This document shows, piece by piece, positions 24,371 through 32,746 of a stretch of 42,935 nt of DNA. The notes under the pieces are model-generated. The model was not told the DNA's origin. It did no database searches and saw nothing but the letters and a program-made list of their open reading frames with translations. Both the position numbers and the translations under genes were made by a program. The DNA is from Desulfobacteraceae bacterium (GTDB lineage Bacteria; Desulfobacterota; DSM-4660; Desulfatiglandales; Desulfatiglandaceae), in the NCBI GenBank assembly GCA_016844935.1, contig JAERTK010000218.1, forward strand, positions 1 through 42,935, in the 5' to 3' direction. Position 1 is the first letter of the stretch. Each line of letters begins with the position of its first letter.

Positions 24371-25911
24371 TTACGTGTCTCCAGATTAAAAGCGCCGCAG
24401 TAAAGGGCTTCTTTGAGTTCGGCCTGCATGATCTGGCTGTGCCACAATACCGGTCGCTCCCCGATCCAGCGACCCTGTAAAAAATTCCGTATGTCCGGAA
24501 GGCTGTGGGAGGATTTTATCTCACCGCTTTCCGCCAGAAATGCGGAAACCCGTTTTCCACAGAATGTCCCCTGGCAGGCGCCCTTTCCCACCCGGCTACG
24601 AAGGCCGATGGCCTGAAGCGTGATATCGCCGTCTTTTTCCCTGATGGATTGAACAATGTTTTTGATGGCGCTTTCAGGCACCAATTCACACTCACAGAGG
24701 ATGGGGTCTTTAGGGTGATTCTTGATCCACCGTTTTGGTCCTAGGGCCGGTTCGGTCCACTTTCCGGAAATTGAGGCGGGAAGCGGCACCGTATGGGTCA
24801 GGCAAGGTGCATGGATGCCCATTTTTTCGCAGACGCGATCAGCTGTTTTCTCAGCCATGAAACGGAAGGTGGTCAATTTCCCCGATGGAATGGTGACGAA
24901 ATTGTCCAGGCCCTCGCGCCCGTGGTCCAGGAGGGAGAACCCGCGACTCACGGAACGGTCGTCCAGACTTGAATCCATTTTCAGCAACGGGCGTACACCG
25001 GCATAGGAGCGGATGTAACGGAGGCCTTTCAAGGTGGGGATCATTCTGGATCCCTCATCCACTATCAGGTCCACCTCTTCAATGGTCGGGGTGATCAGGT
25101 CGGGTGAATCAATCCTGATGGAAGTGGTGCCCAGGAGGGAGACGGTGCCGCCCGGGACAAGAATATCACCGTCTCCGGGGCTGCGCAGCCGGTTGACCAC
25201 CCGCTCGGTAACCCTGTGTGCGGTCACAAGCAGGGTGCCCTTGGAATAGATCATCTCTATTTCGAGCCCCGCCAGTGCCGCCACTGTCCCCGCCCAGGGC
25301 CCCGCGGCGTTGATTACCTGCTCCGGTCGAACAATCTGTTCCTGGCCGGTGTTCACGTTGGCCAGACGGACCGTTTTGATCGAATGGTTTTCTATTTCAA
25401 AGCCGACCACCCGGGTATTGCACAGAAGGGTTCCGCCCAGCTCCTGAGCATGGGCCATATTTTCGAGAGAGAGTTTGAAAGGATCGACAGCAGCATCATC
25501 CACCCGGTAGGCAGCCGTTATTTTGCTGGAAAGAGAAGGTTCGAGATCCCTGGCTTTTTTGGGATCAATGGGTTGGCAGGGGATGCCGCATTTCTGGCAA
25601 AGGGACGGAAATTCGGCTGAATAGGTTTCATCATCGCCTTCCACAGCCACAAACAGACCGCCTGTGTCCTCAATGCAGTGGGGTGCCACCCGTTTCAGTA
25701 TTTCATTTTCCCGATGACACTCTTTCGCCGCCTCCGGGTCAGTGGAAACATAACGTCCCCCACTGTGCAGCAGTCCATGGTTTCTGCCCGAGGCACCCGC
25801 ATTGATGTCCCGTTGCTCGACCACCAGAACCTGCACCCCCCGCAATGCCAGATCCCTCGCGAGTCCCGTGCCTGTAACACCCCCACCAACAATGAGCGCT
25901 TGAGTGTTCAA
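24367..25911 (-). CDS. glpA: Anaerobic glycerol-3-phosphate dehydrogenase subunit GlpA-like
   Basis: 514-aa FAD-dependent enzyme that oxidises glycerol-3-phosphate to dihydroxyacetone phosphate. The N-terminal FAD fold reads ALIVGGGVTGTGLARDLALR (5-24). The substrate/FAD domain includes GASGRNHGLLHSGGRYV and GVRPLL. A C-terminal BFD-like [2Fe-2S] domain carries CECE at about 418 and CQGTFCGKR at about 465, as in E. coli GlpA and unlike aerobic GlpD. It starts with TTG at 25911, preceded by GAGG. It is the promoter-proximal gene of the eight-gene glycerol operon and diverges from the DeoR-type regulator gene. Confidence 0.9.
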   Translation of the reverse strand: MNTQALIVGGGVTGTGLARDLALRGVQVLVVEQRDINAGASGRNHGLLHSGGRYVSTDPEAAKECHRENEILKRVAPHCIEDTGGLFVAVEGDDETYSAEFPSLCQKCGIPCQPIDPKKARDLEPSLSSKITAAYRVDDAAVDPFKLSLENMAHAQELGGTLLCNTRVVGFEIENHSIKTVRLANVNTGQEQIVRPEQVINAAGPWAGTVAALAGLEIEMIYSKGTLLVTAHRVTERVVNRLRSPGDGDILVPGGTVSLLGTTSIRIDSPDLITPTIEEVDLIVDEGSRMIPTLKGLRYIRSYAGVRPLLKMDSSLDDRSVSRGFSLLDHGREGLDNFVTIPSGKLTTFRFMAEKTADRVCEKMGIHAPCLTHTVPLPASISGKWTEPALGPKRWIKNHPKDPILCECELVPESAIKNIVQSIREKDGDITLQAIGLRSRVGKGACQGTFCGKRVSAFLAESGEIKSSHSLPDIRNFLQGRWIGERPVLWHSQIMQAELKEALYCGAFNLETRK

Positions 25912-25977
25912 AGAATTCCTCTATCTTGAGGAAGCGGTTCAGTATTGCTTCCCCTTGAATTTTTGATCCGACGAAAT

Positions 25978-26006
25978 TTTTTACTTTTGATTCGAAACAT
26001 TGTCAA
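25978..26006 (-). promoter_or_regulatory. Sigma-70 promoter of the glpABSTPQUV operon
   Basis: On the minus strand there is a perfect -35 TTGACA (26001-26006), a 17-base spacer and -10 TAAAAA (25978-25983). Transcription would start near 25970, about 60 bases before the glpA TTG. The spacer contains TGTTTCGAATC, a further GlpR-half-site-like sequence. Confidence 0.7.
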
Positions 26007-26015
26007 CAAAAAAAG

Positions 26016-26044
26016 TTGCGGTTTCAACCATTTTTTTGTATTCT
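26016..26044 (+). promoter_or_regulatory. Candidate sigma-70 promoter of glpR
   Basis: TTGCGG (26016-26021), a 17-base spacer and TATTCT (26039-26044) form a promoter pointing at the DeoR-type gene. It is back-to-back with the glpA promoter, and the two -35 boxes are 9 bases apart. The predicted start is near 26051, giving a leader of about 200 bases. Confidence 0.45.
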
Positions 26045-26122
26045 ATTTTCAATAATGAAAGAAATTTCGTCATATACGGGTGGTTTATGACATAAATGTT
26101 GTTTTTTTCAGGATTGGCATGA

Positions 26123-26146
26123 AAATATTCGTTTTCGAAAATATTT
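26123..26146. promoter_or_regulatory. Nested palindrome in the glpR leader
   Basis: AAATATT (26123-26129) and AATATTT (26140-26146) form an inverted repeat around a second palindrome, TTTTCGAAAA (26132-26141). It contains two TTCG cores like those of GlpR-type operators. It lies between the predicted glpR start site and the gene, so it could mediate autoregulation. Confidence 0.45.
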
Positions 26147-26252
26147 AGGATGGGGTGAATGAAATCCTTTTCCAGATGTGCCAACGACACCATCAAAGAT
26201 GGCCCCGGCGTGCAGAAATGTCTTCAGAAAGCCCGGAGAAAGAGGTTCGGAA

Positions 26253-27068
26253 ATGTCGGAAAACAGAAACAACAGAAGTGATGCCGGAAAGACCCGCGGA
26301 AAATCCGTTCTTCTCCGTCAAAGAAAAATTGTTGAACTGGTTAAATCCCTGGGATTTATTTCCATTGAGAGTCTGTCAACAAACTTTTCCGTAACGCCCC
26401 AGACCATACGCCGCGATATCAATGAACTCACCCAGGCGGGCCGGTTGCACCGTCACCATGGGGGGGCGGGTCTGCCGTCCAGTGTGAAGAACGCCGCCTA
26501 TACCGCACGAAAAGTGATGTGCATGCCGGAAAAGCGACGGATTGCCCGGTTGCTCGCCACGCAGATTCCGGACAATGCATCCCTTTTTATTGACATTGGA
26601 ACCACCACGGAAGAAGTTGCCAATGCACTGATTCATCACAAGGGCCTCAGGATCATCACGAACAACCTGAACGTAGCGACCATTATGAGTGAAAATGAAG
26701 GCTTCCAGGTCATCGTGGCGGGCGGCATGGTGCGGAGCCGAGACCGGGGTATTACGGGAAAGGCCACGGTCGATTTTATCCGGCAGTTCAAAATAGATTT
26801 CGGCATCATCAGCGTGAGCGGAATCGATTCAGAAGGGTGCCTCCTGGACTTTGATTTTCAAGAGGTTGGTGTGGGACAAACCATCATTTCTAATTCACGA
26901 AAGGTTTATCTGGTGGCAGACCACACGAAATTCGGCCGCGAGGCCATGGTCCGTCTCTGCAACCTGCATGATATCGATGCCCTTTTCACGGACCAAATGC
27001 CCGAACCGGACATTTCCAGAATGCTTTCCGAAGCCGATGTTTCCCTCCATGTGGCGGACTCCCGTTAA
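26253..27068 (+). CDS. glpR: DeoR-family transcriptional regulator, GlpR-like
   Basis: 271-aa DNA-binding repressor. The N-terminal winged helix-turn-helix reads RQRKIVELVKSLGFISIESL then TPQTIRRDINEL. The C-terminal DeoRC sensor domain has DIGTTTEEVANAL and VADHTKFGREAM. The ATG at 26253 follows GAGG with 7 bases of spacing; an upstream ATG at 26178 would add 25 residues without domain match. It diverges from glpA and is the expected regulator of the glycerol operon, with glycerol-3-phosphate the usual effector of GlpR proteins (family knowledge). The inverted repeats between the two genes are its likely targets. Confidence 0.88.
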   Translation: MSENRNNRSDAGKTRGKSVLLRQRKIVELVKSLGFISIESLSTNFSVTPQTIRRDINELTQAGRLHRHHGGAGLPSSVKNAAYTARKVMCMPEKRRIARLLATQIPDNASLFIDIGTTTEEVANALIHHKGLRIITNNLNVATIMSENEGFQVIVAGGMVRSRDRGITGKATVDFIRQFKIDFGIISVSGIDSEGCLLDFDFQEVGVGQTIISNSRKVYLVADHTKFGREAMVRLCNLHDIDALFTDQMPEPDISRMLSEADVSLHVADSR

Positions 27069-27211
27069 ACGCTTCCCATATTGGGTGCGTGGAATTCAGA
27101 TTTGATGTTGCACCTGCCGGGGAAATATGAGATTCTGTGAGGAAGTTGTTGGCTGGTTTAGGACCGTGATTCAAGCTGCAATTTCATTTCCTCTGGGAAA
27201 GCGGGTGTGCC

Positions 27212-27748
27212 ATGCAGGATAATTTTTCAGACACGTCGTTTTTTGCTTTGAACCGGGTCATCGACGTCATATACCGGGGCGAAGAAGACATTGGGGATAC
27301 CCTTTATTTCATCGTGTCCCTGGCGTCCGAAGTCATGGGCGCCAGAGGGAGTACCATCCGGATTCTGGAACAGGGAACCTTTCATTTGAAAGTGGCCTCT
27401 TCCTATGGTCTCAAAAATGCCTATCTGAATTCGGGGGCCATCGATTTTGGGAAAAGCGTTACCGAAATTCTGGCAGGCGATATCATCGTCATCAATGACT
27501 TTGAAAATGATTCGCGCATTCAAAATTTGGCGGCGGCCGAGCGGGAAGGGTTGCGGTCGGTGATCGGACTTCCTTTCACCGTAAACGAAACCACCTATAC
27601 TATTTTGAGGGTGTATTTTGCCTCAAAAAAGGTACCCACCCAGGATGAAATGTATTTTCTGAACAGCCTTGGAAAGTTGAGTTGTCTGGCCATTGAACGG
27701 GCCGCCATCAGTCATATGCGGACTAAAGGCTCACCAAACCCGAAATAG
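27212..27748 (+). CDS. GAF domain protein
   Basis: 178-aa stand-alone GAF domain, covering about residues 10-168. It shows GDTLYFIVSLASEVMGARGS, VTEILAGDIIVINDFEND and LRSVIGLPFTVNETTY. No output domain is attached. GAF domains bind small ligands or tetrapyrroles, but the ligand is not evident. The ATG at 27212 has only a weak ribosome-binding site. It is 143 bp after glpR in the same direction and converges on yggU with only 9 bp between stops. Confidence 0.75.
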   Translation: MQDNFSDTSFFALNRVIDVIYRGEEDIGDTLYFIVSLASEVMGARGSTIRILEQGTFHLKVASSYGLKNAYLNSGAIDFGKSVTEILAGDIIVINDFENDSRIQNLAAAEREGLRSVIGLPFTVNETTYTILRVYFASKKVPTQDEMYFLNSLGKLSCLAIERAAISHMRTKGSPNPK

Positions 27749-27757
27749 AAACGCCCT

Positions 27758-28024
27758 CTAATTTTCTTCAAGGCATTTGATAATGTTTGATGGGGAAGGG
27801 GTGTGGATGCGGATGGTTTTGCTTCTTGAATGTTCCCCTGAGACGATTTGAATTTTTCTCTTGGGAAGTCCTGTCTTTTTGGCAAGGAAATTGATAAGCG
27901 CTTTGTTGGCCTTTCCTTCTACGGGCGGTGCCGTGAGTTTTATTCGGTAAACGTCATTCGTTTTGCCCGCAATTTCAGTCCTCGAAGAGCGGGGTAGCAC
28001 CTTTACCCTAATCACGGCCTCCAT
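27758..28024 (-). CDS. YggU family protein (DUF167)
   Basis: 88-aa DUF167/UPF0235 protein of unknown function. Hallmarks are RVKVLPRSSRTEIAG, KLTAPPVEGKANKALINFLA and VSGEHSRSKTIRI. The ATG at 28024, after a G-rich ribosome-binding site, gives the usual family N-terminus. A GTG at 28063 overlapping the yggT stop would add 13 residues and would imply coupling. yggT-yggU adjacency is widespread in proteobacteria and supports the assignment. Confidence 0.85.
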   Translation of the reverse strand: MEAVIRVKVLPRSSRTEIAGKTNDVYRIKLTAPPVEGKANKALINFLAKKTGLPKRKIQIVSGEHSRSKTIRIHTPSPSNIIKCLEEN

Positions 28025-28062
28025 GAAATTTCCCCCCGGCTTTGTTTTCGCGGGAAATTTCA

Positions 28063-28365
28063 CTACCCTCCCATTTTCATGGCCATTTCCGCGAGACTTT
28101 GCACCAGGAAGCGTTGCACGAAAACAATGATCAGAAGTACGAGGATGGGTGAAAAGTCGATCCCGCCGAAGTTGATGGGCAGTCGCCGCCTGACCTGGTA
28201 GAGCACCGGTTCCGTGATGTTATGTAAAAACCGTATGATGGGGTTGTGGGGATCCGGGTTGACCCAGGAAACCACGGCCCGGGCGATAATGATCCACATG
28301 TAAAGCATTAGCGCGATATCAAGTATTTTGGCGATGGCCGCCAGAAAATTTCCAATGACAAACAT
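28063..28365 (-). CDS. YggT family membrane protein
   Basis: 100-aa protein with two hydrophobic regions (about 3-30 and 62-85) and the YggT pattern ARAVVSWVNPDPHNPIIRFL followed by ITEPVLYQVRRRLP. The family sits in the inner membrane and is linked to osmotic or cell-envelope functions, without a defined activity. It starts at 28365 after a GGGAGGGAG site and is immediately followed by yggU. The RNase P RNA gene lies just upstream on the same strand. Confidence 0.85.
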   Translation of the reverse strand: MFVIGNFLAAIAKILDIALMLYMWIIIARAVVSWVNPDPHNPIIRFLHNITEPVLYQVRRRLPINFGGIDFSPILVLLIIVFVQRFLVQSLAEMAMKMGG

Positions 28366-28437
28366 GGAATTTGTCTCCCTCCCGAGTTAAGAATTACCTT
28401 GTTTTCTAAAACCGTGAACGACTGTTGCCCACACGCC

Positions 28438-28856
28438 AACCCGGGTATGTCGAAGCAATCCATAAGCCGGGTTCTGTTTTCCGAAAGGGTTGCCCGCAAT
28501 CGGAACAATGACCATTCATCTAGTCTCGCCGTTGCCGACGAGATCAAGCGACCTACCCGGGAACTCGAGCGGACCACCCTTGACGTTCCCCTATTTGATC
28601 TTGCTCCAGGCGGGGTTTACAAAGCTTCCGCCGTCACCGGCGGAACTGGTGAGCTCTTACCTCACCCTTTCACCCTTACCTCTTCAGAACACCAGGGTGT
28701 CCAAGTCAGAGGCGGTATCCTTTCTGTTGCACTATCCTTCCCGTTGCCGGGACTGGGTGTTACCCAGCGCTTTGTCCTGTGGAGCCCGGACTTTCCTCCC
28801 CCCTGCCATGACGGCACGGGCGGCGGTCATTCGTTTTACTTCGGCATACCCGGGTT
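28438..28856 (-). ncRNA. rnpB: RNase P RNA (rnpB), bacterial type A
   Basis: The minus strand carries the universally conserved GAGGAAAGTCCGGGCTCC block (28781-28798) near the 5' end and ACAGAACCCGGCTTAT (28462-28477) near the 3' end. The ends were set by a long P1 helix: AACCCGGGTATGCCGAAG at 28839-28856 pairs with CTTCGACATACCCGGGTT at 28438-28455 with a single C/A mismatch. The length of about 419 nt is slightly above the usual 350-400. It is the catalytic RNA that matures tRNA 5' ends. Open frames across this region on either strand are coincidental. Confidence 0.95.
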
Positions 28857-28971
28857 AACGCGGGGGCTAAAACAGGTTACGGTTGACAATTGCGGGTTCA
28901 CGGTTGCCGGGATTTGTCATCCTTAAACCGTGGACGGCTACGACCCTGAATATTTCTTTGGGGAGAACGAT

Positions 28972-29709
28972 TTAAGACTTCCCCTGGTTTTCCTGGTAAC
29001 GTTCATCTTCTCCCCAATACATGATCCGAGCGCAATTGGGGCAGTTCATGAGTTTATCCCCCCGGATCAGTTCGTTAAACTTTTGAGGGGGGATCGCCAT
29101 ACGGCAAGTCTGGCACACCCCTTTGATAACAGGGGTAATGGCGATACCGCCCTTGTGGCCCTTGAGCATGTCATATTTTTTCAAAAGCGACTGATCCGTC
29201 GCCTTACAACAACGGACCCGTTCTTTTTCGAGCTTTTTAAGATCCCTATCGAGCTTTTTCATATCATTTAGAATCTGCTTCCGGTCCTGATTAAACTGTT
29301 TTTTCATTTCATCGGTTTTCTTCTGGTTATCGTCACAGGTGCTTACCAGCACATCTTTCTTCTCCATCAGTTCAATAACAGAAATTTCCAGTGCCTCTTT
29401 TTCCCGCTTGATACCTTCAATTTCTTTGAGCGCCGCCTTATATTCTTTGTTGGATGCGATACCGGATAGTTTCACGTCAGCCTTTTTCAACCGTTCGTCC
29501 AGGTCTTGAATCTCCCGTTCCGTTTCCCGGCTCAGGGTGTCATGGGTTTCCAATTTATCCATTTCTTCCTGCAACAGGGCTTCCGCTTCCGCCAGACCTT
29601 CTTCGCGCTTCCTCACCGCAGCCGGCCCCTTTTCTTTCAGGGCCAGTTTCTCTTTTATGAGGACATCATAGGCCTGAAGACCAATCAAAAGTTTCATTGT
29701 TTCTTCCAA
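28972..29709 (-). CDS. Coiled-coil C4-type zinc-ribbon protein (DUF164/CdsZ-like)
   Basis: 245 aa. Residues about 10-180 form a long, charged alpha-helical hairpin coiled coil. The C-terminus is a zinc ribbon with two CxxC pairs, CQTCRMAIPP and MNCPNCARIMYW. A TTG at 29709 follows GAGGT with 7 bases of spacing; an ATG at 29697 would be 4 residues shorter. Proteins of this family are widespread and lie beside the Nif3-like gene in many deltaproteobacteria, as here. A nucleic-acid-associated role is generally assumed but not shown by the sequence. Confidence 0.83.
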   Translation of the reverse strand: MEETMKLLIGLQAYDVLIKEKLALKEKGPAAVRKREEGLAEAEALLQEEMDKLETHDTLSRETEREIQDLDERLKKADVKLSGIASNKEYKAALKEIEGIKREKEALEISVIELMEKKDVLVSTCDDNQKKTDEMKKQFNQDRKQILNDMKKLDRDLKKLEKERVRCCKATDQSLLKKYDMLKGHKGGIAITPVIKGVCQTCRMAIPPQKFNELIRGDKLMNCPNCARIMYWGEDERYQENQGKS

Positions 29710-29761
29710 TGTTCTTACCTCACTCCATGTGTTTTTGGTTTGCGGGGCGGTTTGTTTCTAG

Positions 29762-30586
29762 CTATCCCGCCGGGTAGACGCTGGGTGTCATCCAGATTGG
29801 GTCTACCTGGGTGTCATCCGTTTCAACCCCAACCTCCCAACCGTCTTTACTAAAAAAATCCTCCAGGTTTTCGCAGAAGATATTAAAAGCCGTTTTTTCC
29901 GTATTGAAGTGCCCGCCATCGATAAGACCGATGCCGAGAGTTCTTGCTTCCAGAGCAGCGTGATGGCCCACATCCCCCGTAATGAGTACATCCGCGCCAC
30001 TTTTTGCGGCAGAAGATATCAGGCTGCCGCCTGAACCGCCCACCACGGCAATGCGGTGGACAGGGTCTGCTTTTTGACCCACCAGGCGGATGTGATCCGC
30101 GCCAAGCATCATTTTAACGGTATTTCCCAGGGTGAACAGGTTGGTGGGTTCGGGTAAATCCCCTACCCTCCCGAGGCCGACCCCGGGTTCATCGTGGTGA
30201 GGTTCCAGGACTTCCACATTTTGAAGGTCCATCAGACTCGCCAGAATATCGTTGATGCCGCCCCTGGCCACGTCTAGATTGGTATGCGCGGTCACTACAG
30301 AGATATTCCTGCGTGCGGCCCGGGCCAGGATATGACCGGGGTAGGTGTTGATTTCCATATGTGATATGGGTTTGAAGATCAGGGGGTGGTGGGTGAATAA
30401 AACCTGAGCATGGGCGTCTGAAGCGGTCATCAGGGCATCGAGGGTGGGATCCAGAGAAGAAAAAATTTTATGGATTTTCTGCTCTGAATCCCCGATTTGA
30501 AGACCGGGATTATCCCACGGTTCTGCCAGCTTCATGGGCGCAATGCGCTCAATCAGACGCAGAAAATCTCCCACTGTTGGTGTCAT
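29762..30586 (-). CDS. Nif3-like dinuclear metal center protein
   Basis: 274-aa member of the Nif3/YbgI family, hexameric toroids with a two-metal site. Metal-binding motifs are THHPLIF, TAHTNLDVA, TGDVGHH and DGGHFNTE. Family roles range from GTP cyclohydrolase-like chemistry to unknown, so only the metal site can be asserted. The start at 30586 gives the usual N-terminus VGDFLRLIERIAP and follows AGG with 8 bases of spacing; an upstream frame from 30640 adds residues that fit no domain. It lies 52 bp before the zinc-ribbon gene in the same orientation. Confidence 0.87.
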   Translation of the reverse strand: MTPTVGDFLRLIERIAPMKLAEPWDNPGLQIGDSEQKIHKIFSSLDPTLDALMTASDAHAQVLFTHHPLIFKPISHMEINTYPGHILARAARRNISVVTAHTNLDVARGGINDILASLMDLQNVEVLEPHHDEPGVGLGRVGDLPEPTNLFTLGNTVKMMLGADHIRLVGQKADPVHRIAVVGGSGGSLISSAAKSGADVLITGDVGHHAALEARTLGIGLIDGGHFNTEKTAFNIFCENLEDFFSKDGWEVGVETDDTQVDPIWMTPSVYPAG

Positions 30587-30741
30587 AACAAAACCTGCCT
30601 CTGGCTCCTTGTTAGAAAAGGTGAAGGGCGTATCCTGCATAAGGATACGCCCTTCCTGAAATCTTCATTCCCAATTTGGGTAAAACATTTCCATGCATTT
30701 CCATGCACACGCTTGGCTTGAACCGCAAGATTACTGTTTGG

Positions 30742-30817
30742 TGGTGGGCCCACCTGGGTTCGAACCAGGGACCTACCGGTTATGAGCCGGTGGCTCTTCC
30801 AACTGAGCTATGGGCCC
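30742..30817 (-). tRNA. tRNA-Met (CAT), elongator type likely
   Basis: A 76-nt cloverleaf with encoded CCA: acceptor GGGCCCA pairs with TGGGCCC, the D-arm reads TAGCTCAG, the anticodon stem-loop is CCGGC-TCATAAC-CGG type with anticodon CAT, and the T-arm has GGTTCGAACC. Elongator Met is the most likely identity. A tRNA-Ile with a lysidine-modified CAT anticodon cannot be excluded from sequence alone. It lacks the initiator-type acceptor mismatch. Confidence 0.93.
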
Positions 30818-30956
30818 GCCATACGCATGCCGCCAAAAAAAACCTCCCCACTCGTCAGAAGCGGGTGCCTGATTCAGCGACAGTCAACCAGAATAGAATG
30901 ATCATCCTGCCGGATTTTGTCAAGGAAAAAGCCGCACAACCCCCGATGGATTGGCA

Positions 30957-32729
30957 TCAGTTATTGTCCATAAAGCTTTTCAATTTTCTGCTCCGGCTGG
31001 GATGTCGCAGTTTTCTGAGGGCTTTGGCTTCTATCTGCCGAATGCGCTCTCGGGTTACACTGAAATCTCTCCCCACTTCTTCCAGGGTATGGTCCGCTTT
31101 TTCACCGATACCAAACCGCATCCGAAGTACTTTTTCTTCTCTCGGTGTCAGGGTGGTCAGGACCCTCCTGGTTTGTTCGGCCAGACCAAAATTGACCACG
31201 GCATCTCCCGGTGAGAGGATATTCTTGTCTTCTATAAAATCTCCCAGATGACTGTCTTCTTCCTCTCCGATGGGGGTTTCGAGGGAGATGGGTTCTTTAG
31301 CGATCTTAAGGACCTTTCTCACCTTGTCCAGGGGAAATTCCATTTTCTCAGCGATCTCTTCGGATGTGGGTTCGCGTCCGTGCTCCTGAACCAGATACCG
31401 GGAGGTTCTCATGAGTTTGTTGATGGTCTCAATCATGTGGACGGGAATGCGGATGGTCCGGGCCTGGTCGGCTATGGCACGGGTAATGGCCTGCCGTATC
31501 CACCAGGTGGCGTAGGTGCTGAATTTATACCCCCGCTGGTACTCAAATTTGTCCACGGCCTTCATCAAGCCGATGTTGCCTTCCTGAATGAGATCCAGAA
31601 ACATGAGCCCCCGGTTGGTATATTTTTTGGCAATACTGACCACCAGTCTCAGGTTGGCCTGAATCAGTTCCGACTTTGCCCGGCTGGCTTTTTCAAGACT
31701 TCTTTCCACCCGTTCCAGTTCGGCTTTCAATTCCCTGGGTGTCAGGCTGGTTCTTTCTTTGACCTGCCCGATCACGCGCTGGCATGCATCAGCCTTGGCC
31801 TTCAGGGCTATTACTTCGCATTTTTTCAAGTTAATGAAATCGATGATATCATCATCCCCTGCCGATTCGGGTATTTGTGCGATGCAGCGTTTTAAATAGC
31901 TGATGGGTTTTCCACCCGCTTTCAACATGCATTCAGCAACGTTGTTATCAGCGGTTTCAACGGTTTTCAAAAGTTCCCTGAACCTCTCCAGCATATTTTC
32001 AAGCTGCTTTTTTTCAAGGCTGAAAGAACTCACAACCGACATGATCTTTTTCTGATCCTCTCTTATTCGAGCATCCAGCCTGTTAAGGGCATCTTCAGAG
32101 CAGCCGTTTTTTGCCATTTCACGCCGCTTATGGCGAATGCTTGCATTAAGTTCGTGGATTCGATCAATCAGGTGAATCAGCGATTCCTTTTTTTCACCCA
32201 TCTGCATGAAGCTGTCGTCGTCTTCCAGGTCATTGATCACATCTTTGAGTTTGACTTCCGTATCCTTGAGGCGGTCTCCCAGTCTAATGATATGTTCCAC
32301 GCCGACACCGCAGCTTAACAGGGCTTCCAGAGCCTCCTTTTCGCCGGCTTCAATCCGCTTGGCAATTTCGACCTCTCCCTCTCGCGTAAGGAGTGAAATA
32401 CGACCCATTTCCTTTAAATACATCTTGACCGGGTCCGAAATTCGCGACGTTGAGTCGGCCAGATCAAAGGAAGAAGCATTTTTGTCTTCCTGCTTTATCC
32501 GCGCTTTCTTGGCATTCTTGCGTTTTTCAATTTTCTTTTTGGTATTTTCGTCAATGACCATGATGTCCAATTCTTCAAACATCATCATGAGGTCATCAAT
32601 CTGTTCTTCCGAGGAAATGATTTTTTCGGACAGGTCATCATTCAGCTCTTCAAAGGTGACATACCCTTTGTTTTTTCCCGTGGCGATCAATTTCTTGAGA
32701 TTCACCATGTCCGCATTATTATCTATCAT
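30957..32729 (-). CDS. rpoD: Primary RNA polymerase sigma factor RpoD
   Basis: 590-aa sigma-70. Region 1.1 is at about 1-80, region 1.2 contains [20 protein letters not shown], and a non-conserved insert spans about 150-330. Region 2 ([20 protein letters not shown], then [14 protein letters not shown]) binds the -10 element, region 3 follows, and region 4 ends with [20 protein letters not shown], the -35-binding helix-turn-helix. The ATG at 32729 sits 5 bases after AGGAGG; another in-frame start at 32750 lies before that site. It follows dnaG directly, the normal macromolecular-synthesis arrangement. Confidence 0.96.
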   Translation of the reverse strand: MIDNNADMVNLKKLIATGKNKGYVTFEELNDDLSEKIISSEEQIDDLMMMFEELDIMVIDENTKKKIEKRKNAKKARIKQEDKNASSFDLADSTSRISDPVKMYLKEMGRISLLTREGEVEIAKRIEAGEKEALEALLSCGVGVEHIIRLGDRLKDTEVKLKDVINDLEDDDSFMQMGEKKESLIHLIDRIHELNASIRHKRREMAKNGCSEDALNRLDARIREDQKKIMSVVSSFSLEKKQLENMLERFRELLKTVETADNNVAECMLKAGGKPISYLKRCIAQIPESAGDDDIIDFINLKKCEVIALKAKADACQRVIGQVKERTSLTPRELKAELERVERSLEKASRAKSELIQANLRLVVSIAKKYTNRGLMFLDLIQEGNIGLMKAVDKFEYQRGYKFSTYATWWIRQAITRAIADQARTIRIPVHMIETINKLMRTSRYLVQEHGREPTSEEIAEKMEFPLDKVRKVLKIAKEPISLETPIGEEEDSHLGDFIEDKNILSPGDAVVNFGLAEQTRRVLTTLTPREEKVLRMRFGIGEKADHTLEEVGRDFSVTRERIRQIEAKALRKLRHPSRSRKLKSFMDNN

Positions 32730-32746
32730 ATGGCCTCCTGAATGAT

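Larger units (their letters stand above)
25970..26071. promoter_or_regulatory. Long-spaced inverted repeat straddling the glpA/glpR promoters
   Basis: GACGAAATTT (25970-25979) and AAATTTCGTC (26062-26071) are exact reverse complements, and their midpoint falls between the two divergent -35 boxes. The first copy overlaps the -10/start region of the glpA promoter and the second lies just downstream of the expected glpR start site. The TTCG core resembles half-sites of GlpR-type DeoR regulators. They are candidate operators for the adjacent regulator, possibly with DNA looping. Confidence 0.55.

Noticed and set aside
25981..26196. Minus-strand 71-codon frame in the glpA/glpR control region
   Set aside because: It covers promoters and operators in very AT-rich DNA, shows no family, and has no conserved start context.
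28410..28905. 10-bp inverted repeat AACCGTGAAC / GTTCACGGTT flanking rnpB
   Set aside because: Too short and too far apart (about 480 bp) to claim a mobile element or regulatory pairing.
28399..28926. Plus-strand frames of 122-175 codons across 28399-28926
   Set aside because: They run through the RNase P RNA gene on the opposite strand; the RNA explains the sequence.
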